A DNA stretch of 9,029 nucleotides, taken from positions 1 through 9,029 of the forward strand of contig DASYAN010000319.1 of assembly GCA_036501345.1 (NCBI GenBank). The letters run 5' to 3'. Of this stretch, positions 1-5,814 are shown piece after piece (position 1 is the first letter of the stretch; each line of letters starts with the position of its first letter). Made by a program: the position numbers and the translations under genes. The notes beneath the pieces were generated by a model that saw only the letters and a program-made list of their open reading frames with translations, was not told where the DNA came from and searched no databases. Source of the DNA: DASYAN01 sp036501345. GTDB lineage: Bacteria > Chloroflexota > Ktedonobacteria > Ktedonobacterales > Ktedonobacteraceae.

Positions 1-238
1 CATTAAAATCGTGTAAAAATAATACCTAAAAGCTATCCCAAATAATATCAAAACCAGAATACAAAAGCGTTTCTAATAAAACATACTCTAAGCAAAAGTC
101 AGACTCAAGCGTGGGGATGAATGGCTCTTTCGTGTAAGCTATAGATAGAAGAAGACAAAACTTCCCTATAGCCGTCTCACGGAGTTTGAGACTCGTGCCC
201 ACACAGGATGGGAGAGTTTTATTTATTGACAAGAAGAA
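1..238. other. Non-coding region downstream of livF
   Basis: This AT-rich stretch holds the double hairpin at 138-192 and no gene that I can support. The only open frame of note (minus strand, 232-26) would start with TTG, has no ribosome site and shows no recognisable composition or motif. On the plus strand CCCA/TGGG (198-212) followed by GAGAGTTTTATTTATT is a very weak terminator-like pattern facing livF. Confidence 0.5.
138..192 (-). terminator. Two adjacent hairpins downstream of livF, possible transcript end
   Basis: On the minus strand, about 47 bases after the livF stop, GTCTCA/TGAGAC (192-187 and 179-174) forms a perfect 6-base stem with a 7-base loop. It is followed at once by GCTATAG (172-166 complement) pairing with CTATAGC (144-138), a perfect 7-base stem that encloses an inner GAAG/CTTC helix (161-164 with 151-154). 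Neither is followed by a clear T run, so intrinsic termination is doubtful; mRNA 3'-end protection or factor-dependent termination would also fit. The position at the end of the operon favours an end-of-transcript role. Confidence 0.35.
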
Positions 239-946
239 CTACGCACCACCTAGATAGGCCTGACGCACCAGATCATTACTGAGGAGATTGCGTGCAGTAT
301 CGCTTAGCACGATCTTGCCAGTCTGTAAGACGTAGCCACGGTCAGCAAGATCCAATGCCATTGAGGCATTTTGTTCGACGAGAAAGATAGTTACACCCTG
401 CTCCCGGATATGCACAATAGTATCGAAGACCGTCTGGACGAGGAGTGGAGAGAGGCCCATTGATGGTTCATCCATACAAATCATACGTGGACGAGACATC
501 AACGCACGCGCCATGGCCAGCATTTGTTGCTCTCCTCCCGACATTGTTCCAGCACTCTGCTTGAGGCGTTCTTTAAGGCGAGGAAAAATCTGGCAGACGT
601 AATCCAGGTTGTTACGAAACTCAGTTCTGCTCTTCTTAACGTAAAATCCCATTTCGAGGTTTTCCAACACAGACATACGAGAGAATACACGGCGAGCTTC
701 TGGGACCAGTACCAAGCCAGATTTCACAATCTCGTCAGTTCCCTTACGTCCAATTGACTCCCCATCGAAGGCAATTGAACCGCTCTTAGCACGTACCAAG
801 CCGAAAATCGTCTTCATCGTCGTCGTCTTGCCCGCCGCATTTGCACCCAGCAAGCAGACAATTTCACCTGTGTTGACCTCCAGGGAAATATCCTGCAGTA
901 CACGGCTTGGACCATAATAGGTATTGACATTGCTCAGTTGTAACAT
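239..946 (-). CDS. livF: Branched-chain amino acid type ABC transporter ATPase LivF
   Basis: The second ATPase subunit. From the ATG at 946 it is 235 residues, the normal LivF length, beginning MLQLSNVNTYYG, and AAAGGA lies six bases upstream. The frame is open further up to ATG 1018 (14 bases after the livG stop, with AGGGG upstream); that form would add 24 residues of polar, non-conserved sequence and cannot be excluded. Seen: Walker A GANAAGKTT (34-42), the LivF-typical VPEARRVF (81-88, usually VPEGRRVF), signature MSGGEQQMLAMARAL (135-149), Walker B MICMDEP with Glu160, and VEQNA (190-194), in which Gln replaces the switch histidine as is usual for LivF. It ends with AYLGGA and is the last gene of the cluster. 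Confidence 0.94.
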   Translation of the reverse strand: MLQLSNVNTYYGPSRVLQDISLEVNTGEIVCLLGANAAGKTTTMKTIFGLVRAKSGSIAFDGESIGRKGTDEIVKSGLVLVPEARRVFSRMSVLENLEMGFYVKKSRTEFRNNLDYVCQIFPRLKERLKQSAGTMSGGEQQMLAMARALMSRPRMICMDEPSMGLSPLLVQTVFDTIVHIREQGVTIFLVEQNASMALDLADRGYVLQTGKIVLSDTARNLLSNDLVRQAYLGGA

Positions 947-1032
947 AGCCGGTCCTTTATCTCTCATCTTTACCAGATTTGTACGGGACAAGCGGCTGGT
1001 GTGTGTATGTTGTGTCATATCAACCCCTACCC

Positions 1033-1884
1033 CTAATCGGCAATCCCACGCCGTACATTTGTTGGTTTGCCTAGATAAGCAGCAATTACCTCTGGATTGT
1101 GCCGTACTTGCTCAGGCAAACCCTCTGCAATTTTTCGCCCATGATCAAGCACAACAATATGATCTGACATTCCCATAGTCACTGCCAGTTTATGTTCAAT
1201 CAGGAGAATAGTTAGCTTCAACTCATCGCGCAAGCGGCGTATATACTTCACCGCCTCCAAGGTCTCAGCCTCATTCATACCAGCCGTCGGCTCATCTAAT
1301 AAGAGCAGCCGAGGATTAGCAGCCAATGCACGGGCAATTTCGATACGCCGCCGATCAGCATATGAAAGGTTCATTACATACTCTTCCTGCCTCTCTAACA
1401 AAGCAGTACCGAAGAAACTTAGTAATTCAATAGCACGTTTGCGGGCATTAGCCTCCTCACGCACAACAGCAGGTGGACGAAATAGGGAGCCTATGATACC
1501 CGCTTTTAACTGCGTGTGCAACCCGACAAGCACATTCTCAAGCACAGTCATATTATTGAAGAGACGAATATTTTGAAAAGTACGAGCCAGACCACGCAAC
1601 ACGACTTTATCAGGGGAGAGACCGATCAGCGATTGACCAGCTAGACGAATGGCTCCAGAAGTCGGACGATACAGCCCGGTAATAAGATTAAAGACAGTGG
1701 TTTTCCCCGCACCATTCGGCCCAATAATGCTGACAATCTGACCAGGGTATACCGTAAAATTTACATCTTCTACCGCCTTCAGTCCACCAAATTGCTTAGT
1801 CACAGCATTCAATTCGAGCAGTGGTTTCGCCAAAGGTCCAGTCACAGCAGCAGCGCCTGTAGAGTCCATCTGATTAAAATTCAT
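1033..1884 (-). CDS. livG: Branched-chain amino acid type ABC transporter ATPase LivG
   Basis: A cytoplasmic ATP-hydrolysing subunit that pairs with LivF under the LivHM channel. Length is 283 residues, slightly longer than usual because of about 20 extra N-terminal residues before the ABC core (LLELNAVTKQFGGLKAV, 22-38). Seen: Walker A GPNGAGKTT (55-63), Q-loop Gln104 in RTFQNIRLF, signature LSYADRRRIEIARAL (173-187), Walker B LLLLDEP with Glu198, D-loop AGMNEAE (201-207) and switch His231. The signature is a variant: LSYAD in place of the LSYGx(Q/D) form usual in LivG, followed by RRR instead of QRR. Start ATG 1884 is preceded by AAAGGGGAG seven bases upstream. It lies 24 bases after the livM stop. 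The C-terminal AAYLGKP motif is typical of the family. Confidence 0.95.
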   Translation of the reverse strand: MNFNQMDSTGAAAVTGPLAKPLLELNAVTKQFGGLKAVEDVNFTVYPGQIVSIIGPNGAGKTTVFNLITGLYRPTSGAIRLAGQSLIGLSPDKVVLRGLARTFQNIRLFNNMTVLENVLVGLHTQLKAGIIGSLFRPPAVVREEANARKRAIELLSFFGTALLERQEEYVMNLSYADRRRIEIARALAANPRLLLLDEPTAGMNEAETLEAVKYIRRLRDELKLTILLIEHKLAVTMGMSDHIVVLDHGRKIAEGLPEQVRHNPEVIAAYLGKPTNVRRGIAD

Positions 1885-1908
1885 CGCAACTCCCCTTTCT
1901 TGCTCTAT

Positions 1909-3942
1909 TTACTGTACATGTATTTCTTTCTCAAACCCCGAGGTACCAGGAGGTGGGTCCAATGAACCGACTTCAGCAGTTTCTTCTATATTCTGGTGTA
2001 ATTCACGCTGTCTCCTGGCACTAGGAATCAACCCTTCGGGGCGAAAAATCATGATGATAATGAGTAACAAGCCGAAGAGAAGGTTACGAATATCCGTGAA
2101 ATTAAAGGCAGGGAAAAGCTGTTTAAAACCATATAGGAAACTACTCGGATTCGTGGCGATACTATCAAGCTGTGCCAGTATAAGTTCGTTGAGAGAGTAG
2201 ACAATAATCGCTCCAAGGATAACCCCCGGAATACTCCCCAAGCCACCAATCACGACCATAGCCAGATAAACAAAAGAGTCGGTCGAATTAAAGTCACTGG
2301 ATGCCACAGTACCTAGCTTGGCGGCATGATATGCACCTGCGATGCCAGCAAAGAAAGCACCTGCGGCAAAGGCAAATAATTTGGTTTTTACAAGATTGAT
2401 GCCCGAAGAGGATGCGGCAATCTCATCTTCACGTATAGCAATCCAGGCACGACCTAAACGCGAATCACGTAGACGTAGATTAGCGAAAATGCACAACACA
2501 ATTAAGGCCAGAATCAAATAATAATACGGTACAGGATTATAGCTAGACCAATCAATACAAGGGAACCATGAAGCACATGGAGTAACCGGATGATAAATGC
2601 CAGAAACACCGTTGGTGCCTTTTGTATACTTGTCTAGATTCTGGAAAAAGAGAGGAATAATTTCACCAAACCCCAAAGTCACAATGGCTAGATAATCACC
2701 ACGCAGGCGAAGCGTAGGTGCACCAAGGAGTACTCCCCAGAGAGCTGCAATGACAGCCCCGATGATCAGCATCGGCCAAAAAAACCAGGGCCAGATCTGA
2801 GGATTAGTTACAATGCCCGTGATTACTGTAAACTGGTCTGAGCCAACCAATGCCCAAGTATACGTACCCAAAACAAAGAATGCAACATAGCCTAGGTCCA
2901 GTAAACCAGCGAAACCAACCACAATATTGAGGCCAAGCGCAAGAATCACATAATATCCCAGGTCATCATACCCAACGAGACGACCGTTAGTACCAAATGC
3001 AAAGAAAACAGGGTCCAGAACAGGATAAAACAGAACAAACGCAGCAATGAGCACCATGCAAAAATACCATGCCCCTCGGCTCTGCAGAGGCTGATCATTA
3101 GGAACCAGATTGCGTGCCTCTTCACGAGCACGCGCCGTAGACAGTCCTTCCAGTTGTTGCCGTTTGCTTACTCTCTTAGAAAGAGATGTCCCATTCTTCG
3201 TTGTGCCATTGGCACCCTCCCTGATAGTTTGTCGTACAGCGACTATCCCTCCCAACCAACCAAGGAAATATCCCACGATGGGCAAAATCAGCGTCCGTAC
3301 GGCAGCCCAGATCAAAAGTGCAGTCGGAAGCGAACCAAGCACAAAGAAAATGATATCCGTAATTAGTGAGATGATAGCAAAGATGGTCGCGAACCAGAAA
3401 CTGCCTATTCTGGCTTTGCTAATTAAGAACGTGCGCTGCTCCTCATCAATAACCTGTATACCAGTGAGTGGAGAAGGAGGTGAGTAATGCAGGATATTGC
3501 GAACGGCTCTGCGGAGAAAGAGATAGATAGCAATGATAACAACTGCTAGAGCAAGGCCAATCAGTAAATCATTCGTCCAAGAGATTAACAAAATTGGGAT
3601 AACCGTATAGGCAATCATATCAGCCCAGAGTTCAATTATCCCATAGCGACCGCGACGGCCATCATCAGCTGCCACGAGGTAACCGACGAGAGCAATCACA
3701 GAGGCGTAGAAAACAGCGCAGAAGATGCCCCCCTGAACTATAGAGGGCACATCGCTAAAGATGCTGCTATTAGGAGAAAAAATACCTAGCAGGACATTAT
3801 TCTCAATGGCCTCACCACTCCAGCCAAAGGTAAAGACCGCAACCGGAATAAGCAGTGCTATCACCCACTTGATCAATAACACACGTATCTGGCGATTGGG
3901 AGCAAGCAAACCACTATCTATTGACTCAGGCACGTTTAACAT
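1909..3942 (-). CDS. livM: LivM-type permease with a long extra N-terminal membrane region
   Basis: The second membrane subunit, partner of LivH. Numbering is from the GTG at 3945 (678 residues). The ATG at 3942, next codon, is taken as start; GTG at 3933 has well-spaced AGAGGTGA and is a third option. Residues about 295-640 are the LivM domain: YYVILALGLNIVVGFAGLLD (331-350), RLRGDYLAIVTLGFGEII (413-430), the coupling loop GRAWIAIREDEIAASSSGIN (498-517) and closing FRPEGLIP (634-641). The first 290 residues are extra, against roughly 300-430 for usual LivM proteins. They hold about six hydrophobic segments (22-41, 70-92, 107-125, 128-146, 183-204, 207-235), then a charged linker (about 238-290). 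The C-terminal tail (642-678) is hydrophilic. The linker and frame are uninterrupted, so this is one long protein rather than a frameshift. LivM identity is secure; the function of the extension is unknown. Confidence 0.92.
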   Translation of the reverse strand: MLNVPESIDSGLLAPNRQIRVLLIKWVIALLIPVAVFTFGWSGEAIENNVLLGIFSPNSSIFSDVPSIVQGGIFCAVFYASVIALVGYLVAADDGRRGRYGIIELWADMIAYTVIPILLISWTNDLLIGLALAVVIIAIYLFLRRAVRNILHYSPPSPLTGIQVIDEEQRTFLISKARIGSFWFATIFAIISLITDIIFFVLGSLPTALLIWAAVRTLILPIVGYFLGWLGGIVAVRQTIREGANGTTKNGTSLSKRVSKRQQLEGLSTARAREEARNLVPNDQPLQSRGAWYFCMVLIAAFVLFYPVLDPVFFAFGTNGRLVGYDDLGYYVILALGLNIVVGFAGLLDLGYVAFFVLGTYTWALVGSDQFTVITGIVTNPQIWPWFFWPMLIIGAVIAALWGVLLGAPTLRLRGDYLAIVTLGFGEIIPLFFQNLDKYTKGTNGVSGIYHPVTPCASWFPCIDWSSYNPVPYYYLILALIVLCIFANLRLRDSRLGRAWIAIREDEIAASSSGINLVKTKLFAFAAGAFFAGIAGAYHAAKLGTVASSDFNSTDSFVYLAMVVIGGLGSIPGVILGAIIVYSLNELILAQLDSIATNPSSFLYGFKQLFPAFNFTDIRNLLFGLLLIIIMIFRPEGLIPSARRQRELHQNIEETAEVGSLDPPPGTSGFEKEIHVQ

Positions 3943-3982
3943 CACCTCTCTTCAAAATTCGTCTATTTCCCAAAATGGGTTA

Positions 3983-4573
3983 TCATTCCATCTCATCCGG
4001 GAGTGGTGGTGCATAGCGTTCAAACGTCTGTCGAAACTCATGGATTGCCTGACTCTGATGCTGTTCGCTGGTTCTCATCCCGGCCATAAAACAGGGAAGA
4101 AATGCACTAATCACCGGACCTGTGCGTTTTATCTCTGAGTTTTTGAAAAGATCAACAATTGCCCCTGAACCATCGCGCAGTATTTCATAAAGCACCTGAT
4201 CTTGCTCCATTGTATCAGTATCAAGAGAGTCGATGCTGAAACCCTCTTTCCGGCGCGGGTTCAGACTTGGTTTCACGTAGGGAATATTTTTAGCCTCACT
4301 CGCTAAGGTCATGGTATACCAAACTTTGGCAATCGAACAAACGCCAGTGACTTTCCGTCCTTTGAATTGCTTCTTGGCCGTCGTCTGACTAAACTTTCGG
4401 CCACCAAAAAAACTTATGCGGGCACGTTCCAAGGCATTGGACGCTGTCCCAAGCTGTGGGAGCATGATGCAGACATACTCAGCCCCATCTAATTCTACCA
4501 TAACACACGGAGGATAGTCCCCCAAGGCTAGAAGAGCATCTTTGGCGTATGTGACAACCGCATCTACATTCAC
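3983..4573 (-). CDS. Unrecognised 196-residue protein between the liv permease genes
   Basis: I do not recognise this protein; it is not a known Liv component. It starts with GTG at 4573 (good ribosome site; GTG 4588 would add five residues) and ends with ...PLPDEME. It is soluble by appearance: no signal peptide and no membrane helix, so probably cytosolic. Seen in order are an N-terminal alpha/beta-like stretch (NVDAVVTYAKDALLALGDYPP, then VMVELDG and YVCIML), a basic middle (GGRKFSQTTAKKQFKGRK), a segment VCSIAKVWYTMTLASEA followed by PSLNPRRKEGFSI, and an acidic C-terminal part. The PSxxPxRKE pattern after a VW(Y/F)xxxxA-like strand is reminiscent of uncharacterised proteins found in Chloroflexota and actinobacteria, but that is memory, not a hit. 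It sits 44 bases after livH and 40 bases before livM, so it is very likely cotranscribed. A regulatory or accessory role is possible but unproven. Confidence 0.75.
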   Translation of the reverse strand: MNVDAVVTYAKDALLALGDYPPCVMVELDGAEYVCIMLPQLGTASNALERARISFFGGRKFSQTTAKKQFKGRKVTGVCSIAKVWYTMTLASEAKNIPYVKPSLNPRRKEGFSIDSLDTDTMEQDQVLYEILRDGSGAIVDLFKNSEIKRTGPVISAFLPCFMAGMRTSEQHQSQAIHEFRQTFERYAPPLPDEME

Positions 4574-4580
4574 TACAATT

Positions 4581-4586
4581 CCCCTC
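4581..4586 (-). promoter_or_regulatory. Ribosome binding site that decides a GTG start
   Basis: GAGGGG on the minus strand lies seven bases before the GTG at 4573. The alternative GTG at 4588 overlaps this motif and has no comparable site upstream, so 4573 is preferred for the unknown gene between livH and livM. Confidence 0.5.
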
Positions 4587-4617
4587 ACTTTCGATGCTTC
4601 AGAAGCGACCGAATATA

Positions 4618-5559
4618 CTAGACCTTTTCAGGTGTGTGCTGCCCTAACAGACCAGAAGGACGGAACACCAAGATCAAGATCAGGACCCCATAGACGACTG
4701 CACTCGCCCAGGCACCACCACCATGGGGCAAGACAGTGCCGGGTATTTCTGAAACTAAAGAACGAACAACGCCAATGACTAATCCACCTACCATTGCCCC
4801 TACAATGTTCCCAATGCCACCAAGCACAGCACAGGTAAAAGCTACCAAGCCAAGATCATAGCCAATCGAAAACTTGGTATTTGGAAATTGTAAGCTATAG
4901 ATAAAACCCGCAGCTCCGGCCAAACCTGCACCAATAAAAAATGTCATGGAGATGACACGGTTTACATTCACCCCCATCAGTGCAGCAGCTTCGCGGTCCT
5001 GTGCTACCGCACGCATAGTACGCCCAATGCGTGTCCGTGTAACTAGCAAGTGTAGAGCCACCATCAACGCTAAGGCTATAAGAAGCATAAACACAGTGAT
5101 ACTTGAAATGCTTACAAATCCCACCTGAAACGATGCAAAAGGCAACGAAGGAAAAGGAATATCAACATTGCCTTTCCACAATTTGCCTGTATCCTCCAGT
5201 ACAAGAGAAACCCCGATAGCAGAAATCAAAGGGGCAAGCCGTGGAGCATTACGTAGAGGTCTATAGGCAACACGTTCAATAATTACACCAAGAACAGCAC
5301 ATGCCAGAAATGATCCTACAGCTGTTACCGCCAGCTTCGCTATCAGATCCCATGTTAGAACCTTAGGGGGATTTTCTGCCACGATACCGAACCAGTTCAT
5401 AATCGTCAGAGTCACTAGTGTGCCCATCATAAAAATATCACCATGGGCAAAATTAATCAGTTCGATGATGCCATAGACCATTGTATATCCCAGAGCTATC
5501 AAAGCATAGATAGCCCCAGTCGATAACCCAACGATCACTAACTTTAAGAATAGTTCCAT
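4618..5559 (-). CDS. livH: Branched-chain amino acid type ABC transporter permease LivH
   Basis: One of the two membrane subunits forming the translocation path. Taken from the ATG at 5559 it has 313 residues, close to the family norm. The start is chosen because LivH proteins normally begin a few residues before the first helix (LVIVGLSTGAIYALIALGYT, 7-26). The upstream in-frame ATG at 5589 would add ten atypical residues (MGCGACFADY), and neither ATG has a good ribosome site at normal distance. Hallmarks are INFAHGDIFMMG (35-46), the cytoplasmic EAA-like loop GRTMRAVAQDREAAALMGVN (179-198) that docks on the ATPase, and the closing FRPSGLLG (299-306). About eight hydrophobic helices are visible. 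It follows livK after the structured gap and precedes the unknown gene by 44 bases. Confident family call; the start is uncertain by ten codons. Confidence 0.93.
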   Translation of the reverse strand: MELFLKLVIVGLSTGAIYALIALGYTMVYGIIELINFAHGDIFMMGTLVTLTIMNWFGIVAENPPKVLTWDLIAKLAVTAVGSFLACAVLGVIIERVAYRPLRNAPRLAPLISAIGVSLVLEDTGKLWKGNVDIPFPSLPFASFQVGFVSISSITVFMLLIALALMVALHLLVTRTRIGRTMRAVAQDREAAALMGVNVNRVISMTFFIGAGLAGAAGFIYSLQFPNTKFSIGYDLGLVAFTCAVLGGIGNIVGAMVGGLVIGVVRSLVSEIPGTVLPHGGGAWASAVVYGVLILILVFRPSGLLGQHTPEKV

Positions 5560-5613
5560 ATAATCTGCGAAGCAGGCCCCACATCCCATACATGGAGTAA
5601 GAAGACAGCCTCG

Positions 5614-5621
5614 TCCTCCTT
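5614..5621 (-). promoter_or_regulatory. Strong Shine-Dalgarno-like site upstream of livH, badly spaced
   Basis: AAGGAGGA on the minus strand is the best Shine-Dalgarno match in the livK-livH gap. It lies 20 bases before an out-of-frame ATG (5593), 24 before the in-frame ATG at 5589 and 54 before the favoured livH start at 5559. There is no in-frame ATG, GTG or TTG at ideal spacing. It could act as a standby site or be a remnant of a changed start region. Confidence 0.35.
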
Positions 5622-5702
5622 AATTCATCAGATGTTGAGAGGATAGCATAGATATTGAGATAGAGCAAGAGAAAAGAGCCTAAAAGCCAAAACAACGCGT
5701 CA

Positions 5703-5741
5703 GCCGCGAGCTATGGGATTGAACTCCTACTAGCTCACGGC
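5703..5741 (-). other. Strong hairpin between livK and livH
   Basis: On the minus strand GCCGTGAGCTA (5741-5731) and TAGCTCGCGGC (5713-5703) form an 11-base stem with one G-U pair and a 17-base loop. It lies about 75 bases after the livK stop inside the presumed liv transcript. No T run follows, so it is not a typical terminator. It could stabilise the livK message or reduce read-through into livH, a common way to make excess binding protein (inference). It shares bases with the longer-range inverted repeat described separately. Confidence 0.5.
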
Positions 5742-5777
5742 GGGCTTCAAAGCTAAATTGACATCCTTCCCATAGCT
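5709..5777. repeat. Perfect 10-base inverted repeat spanning 69 bases
   Basis: AGCTATGGGA at 5709-5718 is exactly repeated in reverse complement, TCCCATAGCT, at 5768-5777, with 49 bases between. The left arm overlaps the local hairpin at 5703-5741, so the two structures exclude each other. Confidence 0.6.
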
Positions 5778-5814
5778 TTTGCTAGAGGAGGTTACCTACC
5801 TTTCAAGAGCTATC

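Larger units (their letters stand above)
5700..5797. mobile_element. Possible relic of an IS200/IS605-type element end
   Basis: The plus strand contains TTGACATCC (5758-5766) next to an imperfect palindrome, CCTTCCCATAGC-TTTT-GCTAGAGGAGG (5765-5791). On the minus strand this reads as a hairpin followed by GGATGTCAA, the arrangement I know from the right ends of many IS200/IS605 (tnpB-type) elements. A second hairpin and GGCTTC/GAAGCC-like sequence follow at 5703-5748. No transposase or tnpB coding sequence is present, so this would be a degraded end or a small palindrome-associated non-autonomous copy. The identification rests on pattern memory only and is tentative. Confidence 0.33.

Noticed and set aside
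26..232. 68-codon minus-strand open frame downstream of livF
   Set aside because: TTG start, no ribosome site, no recognisable motif, and it runs through the two hairpins.
3010..3130. Possible split of livM into two genes at the linker
   Set aside because: The frame is open throughout with no stop. An internal Met start just before the LivM domain is not visible at a suitable place with a ribosome site, so one long protein is the simpler reading.
3110..3487. 125-codon plus-strand frame inside livM
   Set aside because: It is antisense to the continuous livM reading frame, has no family resemblance and looks like a shadow of livM codon use.
3761..4138. 125-codon plus-strand frame across the livM start and the unknown gene's end
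   Set aside because: It is antisense to two supported genes, has no ribosome site evidence and no motif.
5453..5695. 80-codon minus-strand frame with a hydrophobic start overlapping the livH start
   Set aside because: Over a third of it is a shifted reading of livH, it has no ribosome site at its ATG, and the overlap of about 107 bases with a clear gene is unlikely.
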